Below are positions 26,165-38,391 of a stretch of 64,000 bases of DNA, piece after piece (position 1 is the first letter of the stretch; the number at the start of each line of letters is the position of its first letter). The DNA comes from Prunella strophiata (lineage: Eukaryota; Chordata; Aves; Passeriformes; Prunellidae): the NCBI GenBank assembly GCA_036583965.1, contig JAZBQD010000018.1, forward strand, positions 15,292,867 through 15,356,866. Reading direction: 5' to 3'. A program made the position numbers and the translations under genes. The notes under the pieces were generated by a model, which was given only the letters and a program-made list of their open reading frames with translations, did not search any database and was not told where the DNA came from.

Positions 26165-27972
26165 AACAAGCATTGTTTTTATGTAAATGCACAATATTAA
26201 TCAGTGTCAAACAGAGAAGTGCAGAACGGGAGTTCGAACTTTTTAAAAAAGAACTGATTAATCAGTGAGAATATCCCCTCAAATTATCCATATTTGAACA
26301 GTGTACACTTGATTTAACTACACATTTGGTCTACCTTTTTTCCTCTAAGAATAAATAAAGTTCCCAAGGATGTAACTTAAACACATTCCACCCCTACAGC
26401 AAACTGAAGGGACAGCAACACTCAAGAACCATCTTCCATGATTACAACAGTGACTAGAACTTGCCTAGTTCTACAGATGAGTTTTCTGCATACAGAAAGG
26501 AACTGTCTTGTACCCTCACAGGACTTACTGCACACGTCAAAGTCACATGCACCCATTTGTGAGCAGGCTCTTCAGCCCCTCAGGCACATTCCATTCATGT
26601 AGTCAGGTTTAACTACCCCCACTAACTTTTCACTTAACCTTATTTTTTAAAAATTCACTACTTCCCTAGGAAAAACTTTCACATGTACAATCATTCGAAG
26701 AGGAGTTTATTTGCTACAACAAAACATTCTTAGTGAGATCTTTTTGTATAGTGGGAGTGTAACCTGGACAGCAGGAGGGAATGAGAAATCGAGCAGACTT
26801 CACAGTTACAATACAACTCAGTTAACATGAAACAGACTCAGTCAGCCTGGGGCTACATTGCCCTTCACAAAGCATATTCACATGGCAAATGAAAACATTC
26901 AAACTGGACCTCTCAGCTGTGCTTCAGATACCAGCAAATGACCAGTTACAGAGATAAGACCCCTCAAGCCTTTGACAAGGCCCATCAAGATTAGAGCATG
27001 CCAACCTTGGAATAATAAATTGTACTCTGCCTCTGAAAAAACAAAATTTATACAATTTTTCTTGTTAACTTAAAAAATTCCAGCACACATACAGAGCACT
27101 GAACATTAAAACCAGCAGGGCTGGCTGGCTAAGGTGCACAAAAACCTAGCAGCACAGCTGTGCTGTCATTGCTCTGTGAACTCTTGGTTCTATTCAGCTA
27201 GGTTTTTTCTTCTCTTCTTGCAAAGCCAATGCAGTGACACGTTCAGAATTAAAAAGGTCACTGGCAGAGGAAATGAGCAAAGCTTCAGCACTGGATAACT
27301 GCTAGTCCCACTCCTTCATTAACACCAGGAGACTGGGAGCACTCTTGCTGGATTCAGCTCTGCACTGGATTTCAGAACAAGTGTTTGGGAGCACTGTTAC
27401 TGCCTTTGGCAGGCTGGTCTAGGTCAGTCTGCCACACTAAGCCCAGACTCCCTGAAAGCCTGCTGACAAGAACAAGAGGAGGGAAAGCAGAAAACTTGCT
27501 AACCTGAAATGGCCATCAACAACTTGGAGAATATGACTCACTTTCCACACTGGTTGTTTCTATAGCTTGTGGCCTGTTTTAAAATTTGGATCTTTATTTT
27601 AACAGCACCACTGCTGAAGGCCCTGTAGCCTTTTATTTCACTGAACCACAGACTAGTTCCACTTGGCAGCTACACAAGACTTCAGACACTACAGTGAGGA
27701 GCACTGGACTGACACACAAACCTCACAGACCAGACAATGCTTTGTGGAGCCCAGGCTCAGCACTATTTCTGGAGGCCTGGCATAATCACTTGCTGTGAAA
27801 TACACAAATGCAGGGACCTCTCACTTTCTGCAAGCAGTTTCCAAACCAGATATATGAAGAAACTAACAATTAGATCATACCTTTTTATTAAAAAAAATAA
27901 GGGAAGCATCAGCAAATAAACATTTTTCATGCAAGTTTCAGTGCTGTATCTCTAGACAGCAATTTTTACATG

Positions 27973-28382
27973 GACCTGCTGCAGAGAGTCCAGAGAAAGG
28001 ACACCAAGTTGATTAGAGGATGGAGAAGAAAAGGCTTGGGGGTGACCTAATCATGACCTTTCAGTACCTGAAGGGACCCTACAAGAAAGACAGAAAGAAA
28101 CTATTTATAAGGGCATGTAGTGACAGGACAAAGGAAAATGGCTTCAAACAGAGTAGATTTAGATTAGCTATTAGGAAGAAGTTCTTTACTGTGAGGGTGC
28201 TGAGGCACTGGCACAGGTTGCCAGGAGAAGTTGTGGATCCCCTTTCCCTGGAAGTGTTCAAGGCCAGGCTGGATGGAGCTCTGAGCAATCTGGTCTGGCA
28301 AAAGGCATCCCTGACCATGGCAGGGAGGGTGGATCTAGCTTTAAGATCCCTTTTAACCCAAACCATTCTATGATTTTATGAT
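27973..28382 (+). mobile_element. CR1 LINE, 3'-end fragment (antisense to PTPN13), intron 5
   Basis: Seen: the sequence follows the avian CR1 3' region in order: ctgcagagagtccagagaa, a tract like 'agtacctgaaggg', 'gtagatttagattag', 'ttaggaagaagttctttact', 'gaggcactggcacaggttgcc', 'ttcaaggccaggctggatgg', then the terminal 'accattctatgattttatgat' region with CR1's short tail repeats. Compared with the consensus I remember, about 50 nt are missing near 28018-28024, where the conserved stretch before 'gagaagaaaaggct' should be. The 117-codon ORF at 28020-28373 lies in this element and is not a gene. CR1 encodes a reverse transcriptase farther 5'; only the non-coding 3' end is here, as is usual for truncated copies. 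Confidence 0.93.
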
Positions 28383-29026
28383 AATTTATGGTCTTTCTTG
28401 ATTTACTTAAAATTATTTAACTATTCTGAAGTTATGCTGTAATGGTTTAGGTGAAGAGAGAAGTTGCCCATCAGGAATAGCAACTTTGCAAGATGAGTTC
28501 ATGCAGTTCCTTTCACTTCTAAAAACAATTTGGTCATTATTAGACAATAAAATCCTCCACAATTCTCATATTCAAGAGCTGAGCAGAAGTGCAAGAGAAG
28601 TGGCACACTGCCTAAAGAGTCCTTCTTTCTGTTAATAAGCAACTCTCCAAAAGTCAAGCATAACTTCAAGTTAAAGTAAACTCACAGCAATAATTTCTGA
28701 AGCATTTCAAGTAGCAACAAGTCTAAGCCTTGCCCTACAGTTCATCACCTTGTTCTCCTCTTTCTCCCTACTTTTTTTTTTCAATGAAGACAGTTCATGA
28801 AATGACCTCCTCAGAAACTCATGAATGCATGCTCCAGGAGGAACTGTCAAGTGCACAAACTGCTACATGGGGACAGAAGCTGTTCTCTCCTGTCAACACT
28901 CACCCTTGTCAAAATTGCAACATACCAAAACAAGAGGAAGAAAGACTGCAGAGTGACTCTGAATTAGCACTTCTGCTCTCTTCCTGCTCACCTCTATTGT
29001 TTCCTCAAATGCTGACACAGACTTAC

Positions 29027-29212
29027 CCCAGACAGGCTTCCCAGAACCAGTCTGACCAACTGCTTCACATATGAGAAAGAAGGGGCACAGTTGCTGTTCC
29101 TGACGTGGGCACTGCAGGCATCCAGCACAGTCCGTACAGACACACGGGCATAAATGACATCTTCACACATGCCCAGGAGTATGCTGTTGAGATGGTCTCC
29201 AAGCTTGATAGG
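29027..29212 (-). CDS. PTPN13: PTPN13 exon 5: C-terminal half of the KIND domain
   Basis: Seen: the acceptor is a pyrimidine tract ending in ccctag at 29213 and the donor is GTAAGT at 29026. The exon is 186 nt, phase 0 at both ends, encoding 62 residues (118-179) from PIKLGDHLNSILLG to LVRLVLGSLSG. Identity to human PTPN13 is very high; from memory the differences are conservative (for example Ile to Val in the SAHVRNSN segment, and His to Gln and Lys to Arg in the VKQLVRL segment). The stretch with VSVRTVLDAC corresponds to the kinase subdomain XI region. Both strands are open here, so an antisense ORF overlaps it, but homology and splice sites clearly select the minus strand. Confidence 0.96.
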
Positions 29213-31850
29213 CTAGGGACAAACAAGAACAGGGGAGACAGGAGAAGCAGTTTTAACAGTGCCTTGGGGAACACTCAGAAAGAAAAGACACTCAGCAATG
29301 CACAATAACTATTCATGAAACTTATTGCCTACATTATCTAAGAGCCAGTTTGAAAGTCACCATCTAGGAGGTGAAAAAATAGTGGCTGTAGAATAGGAGA
29401 GAGGCATTCAGCCTCTGATTCAACTCCTACTCTACAACTGACCTGGCCTAAACAAGCTGCCTGATCTGCAAGGCCAGGACACCAAAGACTTTCTCAAACA
29501 TTTAATGAATAAGTGAAAATAAAGCAAAAGGGAAAAGGTTCAGAGCAAGTGGTAATCCTTAATTTTGACCATTCTGCTGCTCACAAATATAAAATTCAAG
29601 CCTCATCACAATAATTTTGTACAATCCTCTCTGCTCATTTTCTGCAGTTCCTCACTTCACCAATATTTTGCAGCAGATGTGTTAGCATTCGTAAATTCCA
29701 GTGATATCACTAAACAATATCAACAAAAAAGTAATGAGTAAAATAACCAAACCACTGGTTAATGAAGCAGAGCTTTCTAACTGCAGGACAATACCCATAC
29801 AGTCCAAAAGAAAAAAAAATCTAGATTTTTCTGCTCTCCCCTTCAGTGAATGCAGCACATTGTGCATGGAATATCCCTCCCCAGGGTATGCAGCAGTCAG
29901 TGATAACATTTGCTCTCAGGTGCCACAGGCACTTGGGACCTGAGCTTTCTGATCTGCACCTCTCCCAGAGTGGGTGGTTACCCACAAAATACAAACACTG
30001 TCAAGCTTTTTGCATCACAGAGTGCTTCAAACAATTGCAATCTTTCAATCTTCCCTGTGTGAGCACCCTTAAGGTGAACCATAAAAGGGCACTCTGGACC
30101 ACCCCCGATTTAATTAATATAAGCTTCTCCCATCTATCTGTTTATCACTTCTAACTAATAATAAAAATCATGTATGTGAATAAGATATGAATCTCATGTT
30201 CAGCCACACTCCCAGCAGAGAAGCAGCTCATTAACCAACACAGGCAGACAAATACAGAAAACATATTTTAAAAAAAAGGGAAAATCTGCACATGCAAATT
30301 AAGGCACAAAAGTAATGCCATACACAAGACTGTCCTTTTGCCAACACTAACTCCACAGGACAGAGGATCCACATGACAACGTCCCAAAGGCAAATTCCTT
30401 CCAGGCATACCTCACCACATTGTCTTTGGGGAAACACTGTTTTATTAGCAGGCAGAGCATGCCTTCCCACTACACTACTGAGAAACCCTTGCCACACTCT
30501 TGACACCAAAGGAAGAAACAAAGAAAACAGGGAGTAAAATCCATGCCTACATTCCTCTCAACACCCACCTTCTTTAAATCACCTACTTTAAGTCACCCTC
30601 CTAATACTGTTGAATACTGCTCCTTTCATCTCCTACAAGACAGGAGAGCAAAGAAAGAGAAAAGCCCCAGTATCTAAGAAGACTCTAGGGATTTTGGGAC
30701 AGGCACAGTAGGCATTATGAACAGGTACCCCTAAATAGTCAGAGCTTCAAAGTTTTTTACCTCACTTAGCTGCATTCAGGCAGCTACTTCCAAATAAGTA
30801 CAACTGAGATCCCAAGCTACTACTGTGCTAAAGAAAATATTAGGAACTGAATGCCTAAAACGCTGAAGTCTTTCAAAATTTTCTTCCTTAGTCTTATATA
30901 TAACATCTACTAGTAGGAACAAACCTAAATCTGAACCACAAACTGCTTCTCCCACAGCTGCAAGTCCATCATTAAATGCTTTTTCAGAAGCATTTAATCT
31001 TATTTTCACTATTCTAGATCTTTACTTCCTAAAGTTTAACTGGGGACAGGGAAGGAGCACTGAGGAAGATAAATGTGATTATCTTCAGTCAGTTTTGGCA
31101 GGACAGTCTAAGAGTTCTGCTGGGTGTGTAAAATAACCACATTGAGCAATAACACTCAGCTCTAAGCAGTCTGCAACTGTGTCTTCATTGACTGACAAAT
31201 CAATAGCAAGAGTCTACTCCCTGTTCCAAACAATTTATATGCTTTCTTGGCCAGTGTGAAAGGTAAGTTTCTATATGTGCCAAATCCAGATTCACAGAAG
31301 CTATGGCAGCATGGAGAACAAGTTTATTACGTGTAAAATAACCATGTTACTTCAATATTTATTTTTATATAAGCCTAAACCAAAACAAATTATTTTCTCC
31401 TTTGTCAGCAGCTTAAACCACTGTCTTTCAGCCTGTGGCATTACAGGATAGACCAGCCCAGATGTATCTTCATGGAAACAAACACAAATGTGCTATCAGC
31501 ACCTTCTCCCTGCAAGACAACACCACACTTCACAAGAAAAAGCTCCAAGTATGGGAAAGGAAACTTCTGTACTGTGCAGTGACTGCCCAGAGGAGCTGTG
31601 GAGTCTCCCTCACTGAACCATCTGGATGCAATCCTGTGCCATGTGCTCTGGGATGACCCTGCTTGGGCAGGGAGGTTGGACCCACTGTAGTCCTTTCCAA
31701 CCTGACCCATAGGTGTAAAATTCTGGGAAAGGCATCTCACTCCTCAGTGTCTCAGTATGACACCCTGCCATGCAGACTCAAATGCAGAATCAATCAAACT
31801 GACATCAAGTCTGAAGCTGCCATATTAAACAAAACCAAATCTAAACTTAC
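29213..31850 (-). other. PTPN13 intron 4 (2,638 bp)
   Basis: Contains one CR1 fragment near its 5' end in transcript direction (31565-31715). Nothing else was identified. Confidence 0.85.
31565..31715 (+). mobile_element. CR1 LINE fragment (antisense to PTPN13), intron 4
   Basis: Seen: CR1-like blocks in order: 'ctgtggagtctccctc', 'ctggatgcaatcctgtgcc', 'gtgctctgggatgaccctgc', 'gggcagggaggttggaccc' and 'tcctttccaacctgaccca'. The copy is diverged and lacks a clear terminal repeat. Its edge is about 135 bp from the donor of PTPN13 exon 4, in the intron. Confidence 0.88.
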
Positions 31851-31916
31851 CTGACTTTGAGGAACTTCGTGGTCAGCTCCCCAAAAGAGTGCCATACCAA
31901 GAGAATAAATGTGGAC
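31851..31916 (-). CDS. PTPN13: PTPN13 exon 4: small KIND-domain exon
   Basis: Seen: a 66-nt exon, phase 0 at both ends, encoding exactly 22 residues (96-117) that start VHIYSLGMALFWGAD and end in EVPQSQ. The acceptor is a rather weak pyrimidine tract ending in atggcag at 31917, and the donor is GTAAGT at 31850. Too short to stand out as an ORF, it was identified by homology and by perfect phase with exons 3 and 5. Known: the YSLG stretch corresponds to the conserved helix-F region of kinases (subdomain IX), retained in KIND domains. A CR1 fragment lies about 135 bp beyond its donor, in intron 4. Confidence 0.95.
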
Positions 31917-32591
31917 CTGCCATAAGACACAAGATATCTGTCAACTCATTGAACAAGACTGGAAATGCAAAGCAGACTTTTAAAGGAGAGCAACTAACTT
32001 CACACTGTTTTGCTTAGAAACACATTTCTAGTATTTAAGCTCAGCTGTCTTCCACATCCTACCTCTCCTGTACATGAGGTTCAGAGAAGCAAATCCTAGT
32101 GCTACAAAACATACAGCATCCAACCAGTGCCCCCATCTTCTCTGCTCAGTTTTAAGCTTTCATCTCACACTGAAGCCAGAAAGTCATGCAATCCATACAA
32201 TCAGCCTAGTGTGGGGTAAAGACTGCATGGCTGTGTCCAAGGATCCTTAAAACTTGTGAAGTCTGAAGGCAAGGCAGACCTTAGCATGACTCATGCAGGG
32301 GGCTATCCTAATGAGATCACAAAGATTGAGATCAAAGGAAAAAGAAGGAATGAACAAAAGAATATATATAAACATTGAAAGCAGTACCTTAATCCATAAG
32401 TGATATTTTAAGGTACAAATACATGAACCATTACACATATAATTAACGATTAATTTATCTTCAACATAATACACCCATCAGAATAGGGAATAAAACCTTT
32501 AAATACTGCAGAATTCAGAGCACAAGCACATGCTGCCTCTGTAGGTGACTGTCAAAACAAAACAGGTTGGTGTAGAAAGAAAGCACAGTTT

Positions 32592-32619
32592 TTACTTACA
32601 CAGTAAACTGTGTAAGTAA
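32592..32619. repeat. Perfect 13-bp inverted repeat, 2-nt loop
   Basis: The arm TTACTTACACAGT at 32592-32604 is followed by aa, and its exact reverse complement lies at 32607-32619. It could form a hairpin or cruciform. It sits in intron 3 with no mobile-element ends around it. Confidence 0.9.
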
Positions 32620-33235
32620 TATACACTAGTGATGGCTCTTTATCCCATGTTATTAGTAATATTTGTGGTACTTCAAGCAACAAATATACTGAATAATTCT
32701 GAAGGCAATGAACAACAATTACAAGGTTGTTATAATAAATTAAAAGCTCACATAAGTCAGCCTCTTCACCAACTAAAAGCAAGACATCTTACTTAAATTC
32801 TAGATATATAAATTGACAAAAATCTGAACAGACTAGGACAGAAAAATGCATCAAGGGTTCTAAGTCAATACCACTGCCCTATCCAATCAGAAAGACTTTT
32901 TTTCAAATACTGAGAAAATTGTTCCCTGTCTGGTTTATTATCCATTACCCTTTCAACTGAAAAGCTACAAAGTCATCCTTACATATCAAGATATACCACA
33001 GCTACACAGAAAAAGGTGAATATGCTTTCATGGAAATAATGAATGCAAAAAAACTTTTCAGAAAAAGCCAACAAAACACAAAAGACATAAAAACAATCAA
33101 GAAAAAGCCCAAACCAAACAAAAATGGAAGTTCCCCAACTCTTTCAGTCTCCCAATAATGCAAGAACAGCAATTAAAAAGAATATTATAAAATCAGTTAA
33201 TTCTAATTAGAGACACTGTCATAGTCCTAAGTCTG

Positions 33236-33365
33236 TCAGTGTTCAAGAAAAATTAGGACAAAGGTCAGATACATTTCTGGGTTGCCCTCTTTGGAATCTG
33301 GAGTTGGACTAAATGACCCTTGAGGATCCCTTTCAATTCAGGTATTCCATCATTCCATGATTCTG
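33236..33365 (+). mobile_element. CR1 LINE tail fragment (antisense to PTPN13), intron 3
   Basis: Seen: 'ctggagttggactaaatgac', then 'ccttgaggatccctttcaa', and a tail 'ttccatcattccatgattct' that matches the degenerate 8-bp repeats at CR1 3' ends. The 5' boundary is approximate. The copy is old and diverged. Confidence 0.8.
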
Positions 33366-35551
33366 AGCTTCAACATACCCAAATATATTTCCAGAAATGA
33401 GATGTGCAATCAGACCTCTAAACCAAAACTTGCTACTCTGCTAATCTATCTGAAACCAGCTTTCAAAATAAAAGCATTTATTCAAAAATTCTAATTAATG
33501 TTTGTACTATACTTAAAATATGTTCCACAATACATAAATCAACATCAAATTAATTTCCCAAATCAATCACCCTTCTAATTTTGAATGGTTTGGTTACTCT
33601 ATTTCCAATAAGCTTGCAGTTACATCAGACATATTTTGGATGCAAATTGACTATTTGTCTTGGAATCAAAGGGGTATTAATTTATTGACTGTAATTTATT
33701 TTTAGTATTTTTCCTTGAATACACTGTTAATTTGTATTAGCAAGTACAATCATAACTGAAAAGACAAAGGTAACCCTGTTACAAGGCCTTAAAAAAAAAG
33801 GTGTTTTTCTGCCTTCAGCAGCTTTTAGTAGAACAATCAAAAAGGAAAGCGCCAATGATTTCCAATAAATTAATTCAGTGAATGACAGCCAGTTGTGACA
33901 GAAGAAAAAAAAATTTAAACCTGTCAAAATTTACCACAGTCAGCAAAGCAAGATCTGATTCTGTGATCTAAGAAACACAAAGTCAACATATTCCTTACAA
34001 AGAGCCAGTGTAACACCTTGATACAGAGTTTAATAGGAATGCAAAGGGAAGCAGTCAAAAAAGAGAGATGTACATATAAGCTATTTATCAGCCTTACTTA
34101 TCAGTTTTTGTACAAAGCTATGTTTCAGGGGGCTTTCTTCTTCCACATGAGCAGCTAAGTGGATCACCTTCCATCCAGCAAGGAAAGTTGTGCTGACACC
34201 AGGGCAGAAATTCACACAGCCCCAGTCAGTGAGGATTAATCAGCCCTGCACATGTACAGAGTGCCAGCATTTGGTCATGGCCTATTGACATGCTCTGTGT
34301 TGGCATTTACAGGCCACAGAGGCCTCTCTGAGTGCTTCCTTCCTAAAGATTAGGAAACATCACAGCATGGCTTTTCATAGTAACAGTCCTCCATTTATTT
34401 CAAAAAGAGAAAAAGTAGCATATTGAATACTGGCACAGAACAAAGAATGCAATCAGCTCTGACAAAGGTCACAAGCTTGTCACTACAGAACTATTTTTTC
34501 TGCCATTTTTAAAGGCCAGTTTTGGACATTAACTTCAGAGTTGGCACTAGAGGTAATATTACTGCCTTTGAAAGTGTTGTCCCTCTTGAAAGAAAATAAA
34601 CAATTCCAACAGTATGATTACAGGATTTGGCAGCTGCATCCTACATAAGTGAACCTGAGTCTTCATGGATGTCAGTCTATTTACTTTCAGCCTAGGTTCT
34701 AATTGCTTATAGTTTTGCCATAGACAAAACTGTGAACATATTTTATTATATCATTAATTTTGACAATATGCAGGGCAAGAAGGATGTCTAAATGGCTTGG
34801 GAGTAACTGTGGATTTTCAGTAGGTGTTCAGTGATATAGCCCTGAAGAAAACTGACTATACAGAAAAAACTGCTATAACAAAATATTCAACACAAACACA
34901 TGCTTTAATAGTCCTTGTGCACACAACAGCAATTGATGCCAATACCACTTTCCTCTGAAGTAAGAGCTGTTTCTTCCTGGAGGAACACTGCCAAATGTCA
35001 TAATTGTTCCCAGATTACAGCACTGTCTGTGGCTAGCTTCCCTCTAAGGATTATTGATCCAGGGAAGCCAAGGAGACAGAAATAGCTCAGCTTCCTTTTC
35101 ACTCCCACAGCTAAAGATCTTTGGCTAAGCCAAGGGAATGATCTTCTGAGGAAAGTGTTACCATTTGCAACAAATTCGTGTCAAGAAGACAGCTGAGAAG
35201 ACAATTTTGACTGTACCTGTCAGTGACCTGGAGGAGACCACATACACCAACCTTACCTGTCTGAACATTTACCCTTGTGAAAGAGTTAAAAAGGACAAGT
35301 GGAAATTCTGTGCAGCCATTGCCCAAGTATGTTTGTGGCTGGGGCTTGTACAGACTCTTCCTCACAACTGCATACAACTACAACCACTACTCCAACCAGA
35401 AAAATCAAAGTAGGAGGATCCCTCCCACCCCCAGCAAAAGAAATTACATGATTCACAAACCATGGGAGACAAGAAGGACAGTTTAAAGCTATTTTGTGAA
35501 GGGATTAACAGCAAAACACCAGAGCTGTCTGCCAAGGAAGAGGCACTGTAC

Positions 35552-35721
35552 CTTTTCAACATCTGACAGGGATGACAGCGAGTGGTTCTGCAGAACCTCG
35601 GGTGCTGTGAACGCTCGCAGGTCTTGTTGGGACACATTTTCATCAGTAAATGACACACTGCCAGATGGAAGCAACAGGAGAGACCATGGAGAAATGATGA
35701 ATCCCAGAGCAGAAGGATCAG
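35552..35721 (-). CDS. PTPN13: PTPN13 exon 3: KIND domain with kinase-like APE motif
   Basis: Seen: the acceptor is a T-rich tract ending in ttgcag at 35722 and the donor is GTACAG at 35551. The exon is 170 nt, phase 1 in and phase 0 out. Its first two bases complete an Ala codon (residue 39), followed by 56 codons (residues 40-95) that read DPSALGFIISPW at the start and end in SLSSLSDVEK. The FTAPEVLQ stretch (APE at residues 78-80) resembles the APE motif of protein kinase subdomain VIII. This fits the known origin of KIND from a kinase C-lobe. No HRD or DFG catalytic motif is seen, as expected for a non-catalytic domain. Oddity: at the exon 2/3 junction this protein reads RK-A-DPS. From memory the human protein has three extra residues there, so the loop appears shorter in this species. 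Confidence 0.96.
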
Positions 35722-38375
35722 CTGCAATTGAAAAGGGAAAGAAAAACAAAAACCACCCTGAAAATGAAGCAATGTTGTTTGATGCCCTTGCTGGATGTTA
35801 GTTTATTATCAGCCTACATACTATTAGTGGAATAGATTCATGCTTCCTTTTCCACCTGTGGTGTTTCATAACCACAACAACCACCTCAATTTTCATCACA
35901 CTGGGGAGTAACACCTATCTTTTATGACTATTCTTCGTTATTATTCATACCAGCAAGCTCAGGAAGAGCCTGCTAAAATACTCACAATCCCCTGTCCTGA
36001 AGTTATTTCATTTATGTTACAGTTCACATATAAAATGTTATCTTTCTGCAATGCACATATCATTAAGGCTAATTCCTACAAAATAGAGTTTGCTCCTATC
36101 CTAACATAGCACTACTGCAGCACCAATGTTTGGAAGAGAGCAGACAAAGTTAGTGGGGAAGGAAAATATTCAGAGTGGCTAATAGAAGGGGACAAAACAA
36201 AAGAGTTTTGGGGCACAGAAGTCCTTTTCAGTCTAAAGTGAGAAAATATTACAAATACCTGAACATTTCAAAACAAGCACTGAAATTGCAGTACCAAAAG
36301 TAACCAAGATATGCAATTTGCCAACTAGGTTTTTGATGTCTGATAATACTGCTGTCAAACTAACTAAAAAAAAACCCCAAACCAAAACCAAAAAAAAACA
36401 AGAAGAAAAGAACATTTCCTTAAGTCAAAATATTTTACATAAATCAACTCAGTTTCACTGAAGGAGGCATGAGGTTTCACTAAGTAAAATGAAAAGTTAA
36501 CTTTTATTTTTTCATAGGCAAAAAGACAATAGCTCTGCCTTCTGCTACACAATATATCAAAGGCCTGAGGAAACACACATTTGAATGATAAGTCCTTTTC
36601 CCTTGACATAGTAAGCAAAACCAGCAGAATAATCATTTCCTCCATCAGCACAACCACTAACATTTTCCATTCTCCAGTTCAGGATAGTTCATCAGTCTAG
36701 GAACCAGCACTGTAGGAATATCTTGTAATCTAGAATATTTCTAATCTCCTAGGAAATGTATTAAATTACTGCTTGCAGGTATCAGGTGTAAAAGGATCTC
36801 CCAAGTAAGTCCTTCAATTTTCTAACCCCACTTCCTCTGAAACAAACAAAACAAGTGCTGGTTGCTGTTGTGGCAGCAAGTTCAGATGTTAAAAAAAAGA
36901 AACAAAGATGGACAGGCCATTCCTACTATATGCAACAAGAAAATACCACATTATATAGCAAAGCTTCCAAAAACATTTTCAGGAAGACTTAGTTGGCCTT
37001 TGACTTTCAAAAATTATCCTGTGGGTAACTACTGGATTCTGCACCCCTTCTGTGTGTATTCACCACTGATATAAAAACCCTAAACAATCAACATCTTATA
37101 ATATTTTAAGATTTCACCTTATGAGTCCCAACTCAGGAACCTTAAGAAATGTAGAGGCCTTAATCGTAATTTAACATTTTATATAACAAATACTTGAAAT
37201 ACATAAAAACTCTTAGTATTCTGAAACATACTAAGACAAAAAATTGATTTAGTTTTGAGAATTAACCCCCCCCAAATTAGTCTGAATTCTTCCCAATATT
37301 AATTTCAACAAACTTTGGAGCATTTGTCCCCTATAGGTATAGAGTCTGAATTTATTGATCCACCCCCATTCAAGAATCTTCATGACCTGAAGCAATGTAA
37401 AATTAGTGTGAAAAATGGGAAGTTTAGAAAAAGGACTGATTTTGCCAGGCTCATTTTACTGACATTTTCTCAGCTTCCTCCTTCAGTAGCTTACAACTAA
37501 TGTAGCAGATCATAGTGCCTACATCAAAACTCCAGGGAATCTCATCTATTGTTTTGAAGGATGAGGATAAAACAATTAATTCTCCAGTTTCTTCCTTAAG
37601 GTATGCATCATAAACCAAAATATCTCAAAGCTCCAACCAGGTAGATATACCTAAGGAAATCCTTTTTAGTAACACTACTCTAATGTGTTTGCACCATGGA
37701 TAAAAAAGTAGCAAAGATGCAATGCATCAAACAGCCAGCAACTATAGGAAAACAAAAGAAACTATTTTCCAGTGATAATATTCATGTCATCTTCTGTTTA
37801 GGCCTTCAGAATAATTTACAAGAGCAGTAAGGGTAACATACTCCTGAAAATACTGAGGGGAAAAAAAAAAAAAAAAGTAGTTTCAACCCCCTTTTTTAAA
37901 GGCACTGGAATTCAGGATATGGCTCCTGGTCAATTTTCTGTCCATTGGGCTTTCAACTCTGCTAGAGCTGCCAGCCTTCTGAGTTAACTCCAGAACTATG
38001 CAACTCAGTAACAAAACACTTGTGAGAGCACAGCATTTCAAGCAGTGCCAAGACAGAGATAAATAGTGTGGTCTTACTGAAAGTGAGAGAGTGAACTGGC
38101 TTTAAACACAATAAAAACAGAAATAATCTTCAGCTACAGAGCATCTGCCAAACAAATGAGAGAGGAAAAAAATCCTTTATGTGCTTTAACTGCATACAAA
38201 TAGCCTAAGATAAAAAGACCCACCACATTCTAAGAAACATGAAGACAAATATTTGAAATGGATCTATTTTACATTATTGATGGTAGGTAATTTTGAATTC
38301 CCAAGCTACAGTCAAGTCAGTCCTTCAGGATCTTTTTCTCCCACTTCTCTCCTAGCCCACAGCCATTAGCACAGA

Positions 38376-38391
38376 ACACACACACACACAC
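38376..38391. repeat. (AC)8 microsatellite
   Basis: Eight uninterrupted AC units in intron 2, at the edge of the GC-richer patch. Confidence 0.85.

Larger units (their letters stand above)
26107..29026 (-). other. PTPN13 intron 5 (2,920 bp)
   Basis: Contains the CR1 copy at 27973-28382. A 14-bp perfect palindrome (26151-26164) lies 45-58 nt upstream of the exon 6 acceptor. The rest looks like unremarkable AT-rich intron. Confidence 0.85.
31917..35551 (-). other. PTPN13 intron 3 (3,635 bp)
   Basis: Contains a CR1 tail (33236-33365) and a perfect 13-bp inverted repeat (32592-32619). The remainder is AT-rich with no recognisable gene. Confidence 0.85.

Noticed and set aside
28020..28373. 117-codon plus-strand ORF
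   Set aside because: It lies entirely in the non-coding 3' region of a CR1 element.
31565..31715. Possible protein-coding similarity in intron 4
   Set aside because: The sequence matches CR1 and not a gene.
35362..35772. 136-codon minus-strand ORF over exon 3
   Set aside because: It overlaps exon 3 in a different frame and runs through both splice sites into intron.
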